Origin: Synanceia verrucosa
Lineage: Eukaryota > Chordata > Actinopteri > Perciformes > Synanceiidae
Assembly (NCBI GenBank): GCA_029721515.1
Contig: CM056567.1
Location: 3,888,007 to 3,952,006, forward strand
Length of the DNA stretch: 64,000 nucleotides
Direction: 5' to 3'
Shown: piece after piece, positions 36,301-49,911 of the stretch
Layout of the letters: every line of letters starts with the position of its first letter
Numbering within the stretch: the stretch's first letter is position 1
Translations under genes and position numbers: made by a program
The notes under the pieces: generated by a model
Seen by the model: the letters and a program-made list of their open reading frames with translations, nothing else
Database searches by the model: none
What the model was told of the DNA's origin: nothing

Positions 36301-38792
36301 AGAAAGTTCAAAACACAGAGCACACTTTGTCCCACAAATACAGCAGCTTGACACGGGCTTAAACTCACCGGCTTTCCAATAGAGTCATGTTGTAAAGCTG
36401 ATCTGTGTATACACTACGTGTGTGTGTGTGTGTGTGAGTGTATTGAAGCATGCTACATGACTCATTTACTGTGGAAAAAGAGAGGGTTTTTTCCAAATAT
36501 CAAAAATGTCTCTGTGAGCTCCAAATAAAGACGAATTTCTCCACAAGCCAGATACTCAACATCCTCCTTATTCACACGCTAGGTGATTATGAAATGCTGT
36601 ACCAGGTCATGATTTGTGATGATCAAACACCAAAGATAACACTCAGAGTCAAACTGAAGCCTTACTGTAACCTGTAAAGATGCACTGCTGTATAAAGGGC
36701 AAACAGGAGGCAGTGTTTTGAATACAGTGGGAATATTGAAGGGCTTTGCTCTGCGCTGGTGGCTGACAGAGGTGGGAAAAGCAGGTAAAAGAGATGAAAC
36801 TAGCATTGATAAAGAGCACAGTTAATGTAGATGGAAATGTTCAGACACACGCTGCCTCCTAATAGCTCGACTGAGACAGCTCATCCATCAAGCACGACCG
36901 AAACCCTTGAAAACCTGTGTGGCGTTATTACTACTGACAGCGTTGTGGCTTTACTTAGAGCAAAAAAAACATTTTATGTCTCTCCAGCACATTCGGTTCA
37001 TACCGTAACCTCTGCAGACGGACTTCTTTTAAAGATTTTGTCGGCATCTAGTGGCCGGGTCGCAGACTGCAAAAAACTGAACAGTCCTTCGCTCACTCCT
37101 TTAAAGAAGCATATTGCATTCACTTGGGAAAAACAAAACAAAACATTTGTTTTCTGATTTTTTTCTAATTTATTTTTTGGTTTGTTTTTCGTGGTAATTA
37201 TTTCTGTTTTTCTGGATAATTTATTTTCATGGTTGGTTTTTCAGTGTAATTTTTTTTCTGATTTTCTGAGTAATTATTTTTCCTGTGTATATTAAGCATT
37301 AGGCTTACAACAGTAGGTAAAGTTAAAATGTAACAAGAGTATCATAACCTGTCTGTAACTAATTACTCTGAAAAATAGGAAAACATAAATTAGAAAAACA
37401 GGCCAAAAATATTAAAAATAAATCAATAAATAAATTACTCAGGAAAAAAAAATGTTTTTTTTTCCTAAGTGAATCCAATACACTTCCATACTCCTCTCTT
37501 TTGGTAATGTGTGCAAAACCAAGCTTATGCATAATTAATATCCATAATAATACAACTTCAGGAGCAAGAGAAGTGAGGTGGCGCTTTCACGGTTTCAAAA
37601 GCTAAAAGCGTAAAATTGGGGCACCGTCCAAATGCAGAGTTCAACCCCACCATGTTGTCCTAAACCTAGCTAAGTGTTTTTGTTGATTAATCCTTAAGTG
37701 AAGGAAAGGAAAACACAACAAGTCGCAGTTTTAGGTGATTATTCACTGATGACAACCCCCTGATATGCTGCAGACTGCTCCTTTAAAAAAGGAGCTTGAT
37801 CTCAGTCCGACTAGTTTAAACCAGTTTAAATCCAAATACTGAATGGCAGAGTTATCCTGATCTGTCCTGACTGGGTCATGTCTGTGCGTGCTTGTCTTTG
37901 TGACCGTGTTGCTTTCCCTTCTATTAATAGGCAGCCTCCAGTAGCTGACCCATTAACACAGCAGGTCAGATTGTGACCCATCACATTGTCACCACCTGGG
38001 ACAGACGGACATGGAAACACATTAGAGCACATAGCGTACATTACTATTATGGGATAGAAGGAGGGACGGAAAAGGACAGATTATTACTATTTCTGATTTT
38101 ATTGTTTTATTCTTTAGACCAAAGGTTTTGCACTATATTGATTTTTTGCACTATTCTGCACTGTATATATATATATTTAAATCTCTTTGAATAGCAGCTG
38201 TTGACATTGACTTTTTATATGACATTTTATTTTATATGACGTTATATGTCTGACCTTCACTGTATTGTTTTTATACTACCTTTGTTCATCCTGATCCTCT
38301 CCTGATTTGATGCAGTGTTTTCCTCTGTCTGCCATACTTTCAATAGATACTCCTGAACCTCTGAATCATCCTGTTGACCCCCAGACTCAGACACTATTGT
38401 CCCTTTCAGCATTGCATCATCTGAATATCTCCTCACTTCCTTGCAGCTCTGTTCTGAAGTCTCCTCTGGAACTGAAACATTATTTTCTTCCGCCCACATC
38501 GTCAAACCCCTAAACATGTACACATGCATAAATACTATCTGGCTGCACACATATGGACATAAAGTGCACTCACACCAGCAGCCTGTAAAGGACTATTTTA
38601 GATGTGTGAGTGTGCAGGACTCCTTGCATACAGTACATACCTCCATCAGGTGGAGCCAGCTGGTGGTTCTGCTGAGGCCCCCCACTGAAGAGCCACTAAT
38701 CCTGGGTCACTGCTGGCTGTCAGGAGCCTCAAACTCCCCATGTCATGCATGTAACCTGCTGCTGCCATGCATCAACTAAAGAGCCTCAGAGT

Positions 38793-38793
<1 letters not shown>

Positions 38794-38853
<60 letters not shown>
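38794..38853. repeat. (CA)n microsatellite, longest in the window
   Basis: About 30 uninterrupted CA units, probably highly variable in length. Confidence 0.95.
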
Positions 38854-38855
<2 letters not shown>

Positions 38856-40265
38856 GTCTGTGTATAGAGTGAGATACAAAGGGTTTGTATAATTGTTCAC
38901 AGGTCTGTGTGGGTAAGTTGTGCAAGAGTGTGAAAATAAAGAGCTGTGTGAATCCAGAAGAGGGAGAGGCGCTGAGGGTGGGGCGCATTTGTGAATGTTA
39001 GGCAATGCTGAACAGCTGACATTACTGCTGTGCAGACCACACACACACACATTAGCACACTGCACAATAAGACTACTGCTCTGTCATCGAGGGCTCGCCA
39101 CTTCCTCCTCCTCTCTGCTCGTCACCTCCCTCTATCCACATATAGTATAGTACTACATGCTCCAGTTGACAGCTCATGCCGAGCCAGCACATTCCACATT
39201 ATTACTACTTCAGATGTTTGTGGCCCAGAAGCTCGTGGATTGGCTGAGCCGCCTTAGAGAACCAATGGAGAGCCACTCTGGGGAGTGAGGAGGCAGACAG
39301 CGAAGGAGAAGGGAACTCCCTCTGCTGGGCGACACCGACACAGTCTGGGTTTGTCTCAGCAGAGGCGTCTGTTAATGGGCTGTAATCTCATATTCACTTC
39401 ACAAGGGAGGAGTTGTGGCCTAATGTTTAAACGGATGCTGCACAGCTCGGCAGCCTCCTTCTACTCAGGGAAAACTCCCTCCCTTACATGAATGTATGCA
39501 TGTGCAGTTTTCCAGATGCATCATTTCCACCAATCAGAGAGCAGTCCTGCTCCTGCTGCCATGAGACCTGCCCGAGACGACGAAAGAAAGAAATGACACG
39601 TTTACATACCGACATGCAAACTACACAAAGACCTGTGCGGTGTTGGAGAACGTCCAAAGGCCCTGAATGAAATCCGGTAAAGTATCTAAGGGTGGACTGT
39701 ATCTGTGTATATAAAAAATTCCATGAAATATGAGGCAGCGGATGCATCATTTACTGTTTAATATCATCACATTTAGTTCATCTACTAAACTCACCTACGG
39801 TCAAAACGTTGCCACTGAAGGAACTTTTAAAATCATGCACAATAGCTGCCAAAATGTATTTTCCCCCTCCTTGCCTCAAAGCCATTAAAGGTGTTTAATC
39901 TTTTTTTTTACTTGTATTGTAGTTCTCTCAAAATTTATGGAAGATATTAGACATTTATATTTCAGACACTGCATTTACATAAATTCCACTCCTCTTTGGC
40001 ATCAGATGACACATGTGGGTGTAGGTGGAAGCCTTGGGATCATCCATTAATGCAAACAAAAGCTCTGATGAACCAGCTAGCGACTGAACAGGAGCATTTA
40101 GCAGCTAAAGAGACAGATACTTCCTTCAGGAGTTGGTGGAGACCAAAGGAGAGTTAAATATTAGACTTAATTCCAGTGGATGACTGCAAATAAATGTTTA
40201 ATGTTACTCAGTACGTAGAGAAATTTGACTTATTGTCTTAGTCCAGCTAATATTGAAGTTTTAAA

Positions 40266-40745
40266 TGCCATGTATACACCTTAGTCAGACTGTAATCGAA
40301 CTGGAGTTTTTATAATCAGACTATTCCTGCCAGAAAAGCTTTTCTGGCATGCATATGCAAACCACGGTTAGCCAGGCTATTGACTGGCCTGGACACTCCC
40401 CCTTCAGGAAGTAACGAGACCATGGAAGCGGCAATAACAACAGTCACAGCATGACAACAACACAGTAGCAGAAGAAGAAGACCTCGCTCGGTGTTGTTGT
40501 CCTTCTACTACATCTGCTTCAAATCTACTGCGTTTGTTTATTAATTGTTCTTTATCCATTACGCCAATCAGAAGAATGCCAAAGCGAAAGGGCATGTAGC
40601 GCCACCTAGTGTCTCGGAGTCCAACATACCTCACTCAACAATTCGATTCTCTTGTCACTCAGATTTCTCGGAAACTCCATTTGAATCCTCAGCTCGGTTA
40701 TTGCCAATAGCTCGTCTTGGATGTGCATGTAAACATACTGAGTGT
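40266..40745. repeat. Possible TIR element with ATGTAAACAT-like ends
   Basis: CCATGTATACACCTTAGTCA at the left and GCATGTAAACATACTGAG at the right are loosely inverted. The interior has short self-complementary stretches (GAAAAGCTTTTC, GCATGCATATGC). Ends and superfamily are uncertain. Confidence 0.3.
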
Positions 40746-43700
40746 TTCTACAGCTTCTTTCTGCTGCCCTCTAGTGGTAGTAGTTAATGCAACTTTAATT
40801 TAATAATTTAATTTAATAATTAGACTAAGTGATCTTCACTAAAACTCTTTGAATCTCTTCATGCTGATACCGTCAGCAGTGCCGCTCTGATAAAAAGCTC
40901 TTTGCTAAAGTTACCTATGTAGTTCAAAGACATTGTCACTTGTCCTCAGGTGGCTTCCACTTATCTACCTGTGAGGACGTCTTTGGATGTTTGCAGGGAT
41001 TGGCATGTGTTTGTCTTTTGCACGCTCATGTATGCATGTACTGTGTGTACATTGTGTTTATGCAACAGAGAGCAAACAGACAGAGCTGAGCTGTGCAGGG
41101 CATCTCTTGTATAATAACTGAGAGCTTTAGTGAGGCTGGGTGAATTTTAATAGAGTTCTGCAGGATATTCCATCGCCTCTGGTCCCACGGCTCAAAGATC
41201 AGAGAGAATTTTCAAGCATGGTGTCCCTCAGCCTCTCACACTCTCCTTCTGTCTCTTTTCCTCCCCCTCTTTTTTTCCAATCCTTTCCTTCCTCTTGGGC
41301 TTTTGTCTCTCTCTCTCTTAATCCCTCCCTGCGTCTCACACTTTCTGTTGCTTTCTCTCTCCACTCCGTCGTCTCCCTGTGAAATTTGTATTAGAGCCAC
41401 TCGAGGCGTAATTATTGCTAAGCCTCTCTCAGTTCTCTGGCACAAAGAACAACTCATGAATCCCAGTACAAAAAAAACTTCTGCTACTGAAGGACAAAAT
41501 GCTGTGATGAACTTTTAAAATCATTCACAATGGCTGACAAAATGTTTGGGTAGCATTTCCCCTCCCTGTCTTTAAGGAGTTTAATCTGAATTCCATAAGA
41601 TATACATTTGGTATCAGATCACTAAAGGCCAGAGATGGGAAGGAAAAGTTAGATATACAGATGACGACAAAAAGACTGCAAGAATACCGGAGTGTAGCTG
41701 GTAATGAGCCTTAAACTGTGGCTGTGATTTGTGTCTTTTGTTTCATTTGCATGCATGTTGAAGTGAGAAAGTTGGCAAGAGACTGGTGATAATTATTAAT
41801 TCATAAGGATTAATGGTTGCTATTTAAAAATCTACTATTCTGTGAAGAGATGAAGGAACGTTGTGTCTTCCTTCTGGGAGCGTAAGAGAAAATATGCCCC
41901 TGGCTAATCTTACCAGAGCACGGCTCATAAAAATTCAACTCCACAGCACTTTGGCACTGGAAATAAAAGAAGTGTAACTACTATTACCTGCAGAAGTTCA
42001 TGTTACCTGCATAAATTGTCTCTTGCTTGCAACCTTAATTATCTTGGCTCTTCAATTTGACCAATATCATGGTGTTAAATCAAAAGTAATTCAATAACTT
42101 GCATTATTCTTTATCCAGGCACATCACCCTGAAGCCTGATATTTTTTGCTCCAGTGGTTTGCAGATGTCAGCAACCCAAATATGGCTGGAGATGTCACTG
42201 AGAAAAAGCAAACCGCTGTCTGAGGATTGAAAGGGAAATCTGTCAGCAATGTGACAAAGAGACAGGCAGCAGGTGCTGCAGAAACATTCGTTCAAGTCAG
42301 CATGTTTTGCCCTCAGTTACAATAAAAGTCACGCAGCTATGAAAACACAGGCCGCGTGTTTGATTGCATTAGTTTCTGTCCACCGTTTGTTCCAGCCTCC
42401 AATAAACATGTTCAAAACTCTCTGACAGGATGTTTTTAAGATAGTCTCGTGTCATACTTTTTATTTCATGTAGCACTGCGCGAAAGACAAATCTCCCCTC
42501 TGGGACATTAAAGTTTATCTATCGGTTATCTGCTGTATCTGGGCCACAACATGTACTGATCTGTGTTGGTTAATGTCGCCCTCATGTGGAAAATAGTGCT
42601 GTAGCAGCTGTGAAAAACAGGTTAAATATAAAATATCTTTTCAACAAAAAGAAAACAAGCCAACATTATTCCTACTGATATTTAATGACATGTGCATGGT
42701 GGAGGTCACAGGGGTTGAAATTAAGGTGCTCACCACATGTCTGCTGTATCAGACCGTGTAATATCCTTTACAGGTCTTTAAGTAAAAACTAATCCCTTTA
42801 ATCCTGTATTTCTGCAGCACTGAAGCTCCCTCACCATCATTCTCAGGCATGAGACAGAGACAATTGATTTCTTAATGTATTCTGAAAATCTTGACAGTTT
42901 AGTTTTTGTTCAATCAGCACCTTTACTGTTTCACCTCTGAAACTTTGTCCCACAGGAAATAATGAACCCTTTGCTTTACTGCTGCTTCCATGTTTTAAAC
43001 CTATCCGGTCACTAGACGCTTAACTGTGATCAGATTAAAATCACCTTAAATGATGCAGCACTCCCTTAAAACCAATCAAGGTCACCAATTAAATGTCAAA
43101 AGGGGATATAAGTCTTAAAGAGGAAGCTTAAGTGGAATCATTTACTGAACCTTCTACAGACTAATCATTGTCATTTTGGTTGTTTAATTTGACATTTTAT
43201 CAAAATGTGCCTGAAATTTTAGATATTAAGTGCCAAATGGTTTGTTTTATTAAAAAAAAAAAATCTCTCTCAAAATATTTGAGACCACGAATCAAATGAT
43301 GCAGCCTCAGCATTTTGCATAAATAAAAATCACATAATAGCATGATAATTGTGTGGATTTTTTTTACTATTTATGAAATCTCCATACTGTGGATTTAAGC
43401 TCAGTAGACGCTGATAAGTCATCCTCATGACATGTGGATAAACCCTTAATAATCTTTTACACCAGAAGATATTGACTTTAGTAGAAACTGGACATGAGTT
43501 CAGACAATCTGTGGTTCTGAGATGAAAAACATTCTCCCTGAGTCACAAGAATTACAAGTCCGAAGAGAAAAAAAAAAACAATGTATCGCCACATTTAAAA
43601 TAATAAAACAATACTTCTTATCTAAATCTATATCCATCTATAGGAACAGATAATGAATAAGATAAGATAAGCCTGGCAGTTTGCATGCTTAAGAACAATC

Positions 43701-44131
43701 ACAATGTAACAGAAATTAGATTCTTTTCCTTGAAATAAAGAGGAATGCGTGTAAGAAAATGCTTCTTTTCAAACTAACAATGTTTAATCCTGCTTTAAAG
43801 CCCCAATGAGAAGAACTCTGACATTGAGACTTCAAGCTTCAAAAAACAAATAAACTGCATTTTAAATGCAAACATGAGGAAAAGTCTCAGGACATCCAGA
43901 AAACATCAGTCAGCACCTGTTCAAGCTGATTACATTCTGAGTTTATCAAAAATAATAATACTTTGGAGACTTTCCTGACAGCTTGGTTGTTGATTCAGTG
44001 CAAAAAAAAACAACAACTAAAAGCTGTAAACCTGTGTGCATCCATATAAAATGCAGTTAAGTCCTCGTTTGATCCAGTGTTAATCCATTCATGACCGGCA
44101 CAAAACCACATTTCTGCTGCTTCAAGAGAAG

Positions 44132-46104
44132 CTATCTGCCTCCTCTGTGCTGGACCACAATGGTCCCCGCCACAATGTCGTACACTGTCCTGTTGTGCTG
44201 GAAGAAGAGGAGGGTGATGAAGACGGGAAAGAGGAAGGCAATGGAGAAGTTCTTATTAAGAGCCCGCACTGCAGAGCTGTGAGAGTGGAGACAGATGAGA
44301 CAAAGCAGCAGTGAGAATCCCCACAGACGCTGCACGCCATGCCACCAGAGACATGGGTTTGTCAAACAGTTAAATCAAAAGGTATCCAGTGATCACTCAC
44401 GCAGAGAGGGAAACATTAGATGCAGGGACAACGAGGACTCGGTTGGGTCGGACCAGCGTGGATGTGTCACATGTCACCACCCGGAGGCCGAGCAGGAACT
44501 TCCCTGGTGTGGCACCACCAGCTCCCCAAACACAGACCGTCTGACAGGACACATTTCACACAAACGAGCTAAAAACCTCTGCATTTCTAACCTTGTAAGT
44601 GTCACATGTGCAAAGACAATAAAGTTCGATGTCATCTAGTCTTAAAGCTGCCAGATGACATTAGTCTGAGCAGAGGCGCCTGAATTTCCCAAAGCTGGTT
44701 TCCCACCTGGGAAAAAGCCACCGATGTAGAAGTCGAACAAGACACAACACATGACTTCATCTCAGGCAACTATGAATGCAACGTTGCATCACTGTCCTCT
44801 GTGGGAGGAACTCCTCTCATTAATGTTATAAGGCTTTTTATACATTAAGACATATTACGCAAACACATTTAATCATGCTTAATGCAGAAACTGCCATTTG
44901 TTGTACAAATGTACAAAGCAATATGAAATACAAAAAAATACAAAACTGTCACCTACCTGCAAAAAATGAACACACATTCTCGGTTAATTAACATGAACAC
45001 TAAAGTATTGCACATTCTTGATGTCACTTTTGCAAAACATAATATAAGATGAGATAAACCTTTAATCGTCTTGAAGGAAATGTGCTGTGCAGCAGTTGCA
45101 ATACAAAACAGGAAGTTGAAACACAGTGCAGAATGGTGCAAGAAGCAATATAGTACAAAAGAAAGAGTATAAAAACATATTATATATTGGTATCATGACT
45201 CACCTCATAGATGCACACAAGCACCCGGTAGACCAGAGCTACCGCCATCATCTTCTGCAGGTCCTCCATGGACGTGTTCTCATCGATCTCCTCCACAATG
45301 AAGTGGGAGATGAATTTTGCAATGTCCCTTTAGAGATGAGACACTCAATAACACACACTATTTGAATGCAAATTCTTGCAAAATTCTAAATTTTGCATAA
45401 AAGTGTAAATTTGTCATTCTAGCTGAACAAAGTTTCACTCACTTCATACCACTCAGATGCATGATCCACAGCACTATGGTGGCCTTCACACAGAACAGGA
45501 TGAAGAAGTCCACTGTCTCAGCCAGGAACCTCTGGAGAGGAGAGGGGATGGTGAACTCCCGTCCTGAAGCACATGAAAACACAAAACCTGACTCTTAAGT
45601 AGCTTGTTTCCACAGAGCAGCACACTTAAGCCTGGACTCATGACCCAGCTTAAAGCTCACAGTACAGCAACATTTAGGCCTTTCCTCACTACAGAGCTGA
45701 CCCTAACCTGCCTGAGGTGGGTTCCTATTCTCGGCTGGCCGGGCATCAGTAGCGGAGGTCTGCACCGTGTGGGCACCACCGAGATGAGGGGGCGCTGGGA
45801 AGCTGACGGGATAGGGGTAACCGTTACGGTGCAGCGTGTCATAAACCGGCTGCCCAACGCCGGAGCTCGATGCGGGTGTACCCAAGGTCTGGTCGTTTGT
45901 TCCCGGCGGAGGGAAACCGCAAGGAAGAGGGAAGGGGAAGGCTGAGAGAGCCACCCAGCTCTGCCAACTGGCATACCCCCAGTAATACTGCCACATCCAC
46001 CGCTGCAACTGTGCGCAGTATTCCGTCGTTGCAGTAGCCGCAGGCGGCTTTTCGTCACATACAGGGCCGTCACGACAGGGGTCTCTCGCCGTAGTCGGAA
46101 ACAT
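44132..46104 (-). CDS. fam8a1: FAM8A1, RDD-domain ER membrane protein (5 coding exons)
   Basis: Coding exons on the minus strand are 46104-45708, 45563-45443, 45327-45204, 44540-44401 and 44276-44132. All junctions are GT/AG, the phases agree, and the sum is 308 codons plus TAG. The ATG is preceded in frame by a TGA 15 nt upstream, so the start is well supported. Residues about 31-46 (YCAQLQRWMWQYYWGY) match the conserved N-terminal segment of vertebrate FAM8A1. The RDD domain spans about 140-303, with R144 and D151, a first membrane segment near 150-169, a second near 199-219, GATPGKFLLGLRV at 223-235, and a last hydrophobic stretch before HNRTVYDIVAG at 288-298. From family knowledge, FAM8A1 is an ER membrane cofactor of the HRD1 ubiquitin-ligase complex in ER-associated degradation. 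The protein is about 100 residues shorter than my recollection of the human one (about 413 aa); the shortage is in the disordered N terminus. No frame breaks are seen. Confidence 0.95.
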
Positions 46105-46330
46105 GTCTGACTCACTTCACAATTTTTATCCTAATTTGACGGGTAGGTCTCTTTAAAGTGTCTTTACGCCGCCAACTGACATCTCCCTCCCTTCACTCAT
46201 TTAGCTTCCTGCTACTACTAGCATAGCAGCGCTAGCTAAGGGTCTTTGTAAATACAGGGATTTCCGGGATCGCCTACTGTCAGACGTTACTTTCAAGTCT
46301 GTGGCATTGTGTAATAGCTAGGTTATTTAA
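46105..46330 (-). promoter_or_regulatory. Probable FAM8A1 5' UTR and promoter region
   Basis: This is the sequence immediately upstream of the FAM8A1 ATG. The first coding exon and this flank are richer in G+C and CpG than the surrounding AT-rich DNA. No clear TATA box is visible, which suits a broadly expressed gene. The transcription start was not determined. Confidence 0.45.
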
Positions 46331-47707
46331 ACTAAATAATAACATGTAAGTCTAAATTAAAATGGCCCTAACTTATGTGTGTGGCAGATATCAGCGAAAT
46401 ACCATCACATTGTGGAAATTCCACTAATAAGTCTCCCCCTCTTCAGTCATTAATGGTATAATCCATTTAAAGGAGCCGCCTCATACTCAATAACTGCTCC
46501 ATCATTAGAAAGAAATAAACTTAATTGACACTTATTGGTGTTTGGAGCTTTTGTTGACCTTTTCATGATAGTCCAGAATATATACTGTCTACACAGGTGT
46601 GTCCATTAATTTCATGCATTTTGTTGGATATGATAAAATGCTTTTTTATTTTAACTAGACAGAAACAGAACAGCTATCACGGACTGAACAGGTTCAGCAG
46701 CTTTTACATAGGAACAGTTACATATCTTGACTGAATAAACAAAGACACCATTATCACAGTGCTGTTTTACATATATATGATTATATGTAACTAGTAAAAT
46801 GCCTTTCCTCTTAGTCCCAGCGCAAGTAACACATCCTTTCAGTTGTACCACAAGAGAGCAGCAGAGCCCAGCTGATACAAAAATTACATCACAAATAATA
46901 CAACCATCTATCTATAACATCTATCATTTATATTAGTGATATATATGTGTTTTATTATAGGTATAGATATATATTATATCATATGATAGTATAATTTTAT
47001 TTACACAAATGTGATAATGTTATCTAGCTTCATTTTTTTCTTCTTAGTTTGGGTAGATAATGTATTTTTTACGCACATGCACTTTCTAATTATCTAGATG
47101 TAAATCCCTGTGGTTTCTATATGTGTGACCTGAAGCCACATGGATCTCAAACATCTGAGCTCAGTGGCAAACCAGCAGTCTGCCACAGAGGCCATCGAGG
47201 TCAAACACTCAAAACCACGTAAAAGCTGCTGCGGAAACGGCTTTGATTCAAAAGACCTGCTGGCCGGTCAGCTGATGAAACGCTATGTTTGCTTTCCCTG
47301 TCTGTCAGTCAGTCTCTTTCACACACTTTCTCTTTTTTAGATGACCTTTGAATGCAGGAATTGCTCACTCATGTCTCACTCTTCTTTCCCTGCATCTTTC
47401 TTTATGTCATCGGTTTTCTAGTTTTACTGATTGCTGAAGGGTTGTTAGGGTTGTGGGGAGGGGGTTGTATTTGCTGACTGGGCTGGCCTGGCTCTGTGGT
47501 TAGGTGTAAGGTCTGCCAGCTCTAAATGATTGTGCCTGGCCCAGTGAATGGAGCCAGTGAGGCGCACTCCAATCCGACCCCAATGAACGTTATCCCTGTC
47601 GACAGAGGCCATGCGATGACTGTGCCCAAAAGTAATCGGGCCCAAATAAAAGCTGCGTCCGGCAAACGCTGACCTCCATAGAACCCAACAACCTGGTGGG
47701 ATTACTG

Positions 47708-47757
<50 letters not shown>

Positions 47758-49540
47758 GATGAACAGCGTTTGGTTGAGCTGCGGCAGATGAAACATTTAC
47801 TCCACTTTATTTCCACCATAATAAAGGAACTCTGTGGTATGCAAAACATGAAAAGTTCATAAAAAATATGCATTGTCATCAGACTCTGGAGAATAATTTT
47901 TGTGTCAAATTATATTTTTTTTTCAAGTAATAAGCAGGATAATGTACAGCTAGCTCACTTAAACTATCTTTAACCTTCAAAAGCAAAACATTATCTCTCA
48001 GGCAGGAAAAATGATGATGGTAGTAATGCTTAAGAGTTGTTGAATTTACTTGTTAAACATGTCTATGTAGTCACGAATGCTGTGATTTAGTAAAATACAA
48101 GTTTGCAACAAATAAAAGCCAAATCACTATATGAGGTAAGTGTGTCTTTTGTAAATAATGGGCACACTGCCACTGTGCCTTATTGACTGAAATGGTAACT
48201 AATCTATCTTTACTTCTATCAGTCAACACAGGTGAACAGTACAGTGAGTACAGTGTGAGCAGTGGCATTGCTTTTTTAAATGAAAAAAAAACATAATACT
48301 GTGGGTTTCATGTGTGTCCAGATACAGCAGGTTCCTTAATGTCACATGGGAGATGGTTCTCTCTTTGCTTCGCTGATGCTCACTAGCACTGAGTGCACAC
48401 AGAACCGACCGCTTCATTGAATTTATTTGATCTTTGCGCCCTTACGAAGTCTGCACTGAGCGTGACACAGACGTGGTTCATAGTTCTTGTTGAAAAAAAA
48501 AGCAGCTGTGTCTGCTGTCCAGATATACTGTACACTAAGGGAACAAGGTCATCAAATAATTGGTCAGAAAAGCACTTTACAAAGTCAAATTTGGTCTTAA
48601 CGTGTGTGTGGGTTTTTACATGTTGAGTCCTTGAATGAAAAAATGTTTGCGATTTGTGAGGATCGCAAAATATCAGTGCACTAGGCTGGCCTGTGGGCCA
48701 TGGGGTATTTAAGATGGAAATATGTGCTGCAGAGATGAACTTGACTGGTGTAAAAGCATTCAATCAAATATATTTCACTCAAGGAACACTTAAACATTAA
48801 AAAAAAAAAAAAAAGCTGTTTAACTCTCCGGCTTAGCTTAACATAAAGACAGGAAATGCACAAACAGCTAGCCTAAACACTTCACAATTAGATAAGCAGC
48901 TCATGGCTTTAGCCTTATATTTCAAACTGTGGCGTCAACCTCCTCATGTACACTAACTCTCTGCAAGAAACAGAGCATATTTATATATTTACCATTTTGG
49001 TAAAGCATATTTACCAAAATACAAACAATTTCATTATTTCAATTCAATTTACTCTAATTTGACTGATGTCATAGAACTCATCCGCAAGATGAAGCTATCA
49101 GTGCTCGCTATTTACAGCGAGTAAAATGTGAAGTTCAGCCTGTTTACATAAAGCTTCCATTAGGTTTCTTCATCCAGATAAGTTTGTCAGGAACATATTC
49201 CCCTCCAGATTTATGTTTCTGCAGATTTGTCTTCATTCGACACTCACAGGGTTTTGATCGTGGCATGTTGCCTTGTACAACCACGCACTGGTTTAAGCTC
49301 CTGCACATAAAGGCTAAAGCCCAGTCAGAAAGAGCGCAGTGGGTCGCAGGTTAAAGAAATGAACAAAGCATTCGTCAGTCGTCCAGAGAATGTGGGGAAA
49401 GGGGTCACGTCCTGTTTTCAGAGGGGGGGGGCAGCTGTCATGTGACTGATGTACAAATACTCACTATTTAGGTAGTGGTGTAGACATAGAGCACTATAAT
49501 GAAAGCAAACATGGTGTGGAAATTCAGAATTTCATGTTTC
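46331..49540. other. No gene seen
   Basis: AT-rich sequence with ATATAT-rich stretches at 46920-47000 and the TG microsatellite at 47709. No supported exon. Confidence 0.5.
47709..47754. repeat. (TG)n microsatellite
   Basis: About 23 uninterrupted TG units. Confidence 0.95.
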
Positions 49541-49552
49541 AAGTAGTATTGT

Positions 49553-49911
49553 GGGCGGTGTAGTGGTTAGCACTGTCGCCTCACAGCAAGAAGGTACCAG
49601 GTTCGAATCCCAGGCTTGGGACCTTTCTGTGTGGAGTTTGCATGTTCTCCCCGTGTCTGCGTGGGTTCTCTCCGGGTACTCCGGCTTCCTCCAACCATCC
49701 AAAAACATGCGTGGGGATTAGGTTAATTGGCTAATTTAAATTGACTGTAGGTGTGAGTGTGAATGGTTGTCTGTCTCTATGTGCCCTGCGATGAGGTGGA
49801 GACTTGTGACTTGTCCAGGGTGTACCCTGCCTTCCGCCCTAAGACAGCTGGGATAGGCTCCAGCCCTCCCCGCGACCCTATGAGGATAAGCGGTAGATAA
49901 TGGATGGATGG
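49553..49911 (+). mobile_element. tRNA-derived SINE with 12-bp target duplication
   Basis: The 359-bp element is flanked by the perfect direct repeat AAGTAGTATTGT (49541-49552 and 49912-49923). The head has pol III promoter boxes: an A box around TGTAGTGGTTAGC and a B box GGTTCGAATCC (about 49601-49611). The body is the widespread fish segment with GTTTGCATGTTCTCCCCGTG, and the 3' tail ends in (TGGA)n, as in elements mobilised by L2-clade LINEs. The intact duplication implies fairly recent insertion. Confidence 0.9.

Larger units (their letters stand above)
33336..44050. other. Long gene-poor stretch
   Basis: Mostly AT-rich unique sequence. It contains dispersed-repeat fragments (a GGACCAGTGCGTAGGATTTGG-type end at 34203-34225, and GGCATCTAGTGG at 37045), AT-rich simple sequence at 34600-34930, the long CA repeat at 38794, CCAAT-like boxes at 39238-39265, and a CT-rich tract at 41220-41380. 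No exon could be supported. The first part (below 44132) should include the FAM8A1 3' UTR, whose poly(A) site was not identified. Confidence 0.45.

Noticed and set aside
45657..46115. 152-codon frame overlapping FAM8A1 exon 1
   Set aside because: It is a shadow frame. The alternative frame joins four further exons and matches FAM8A1 throughout.
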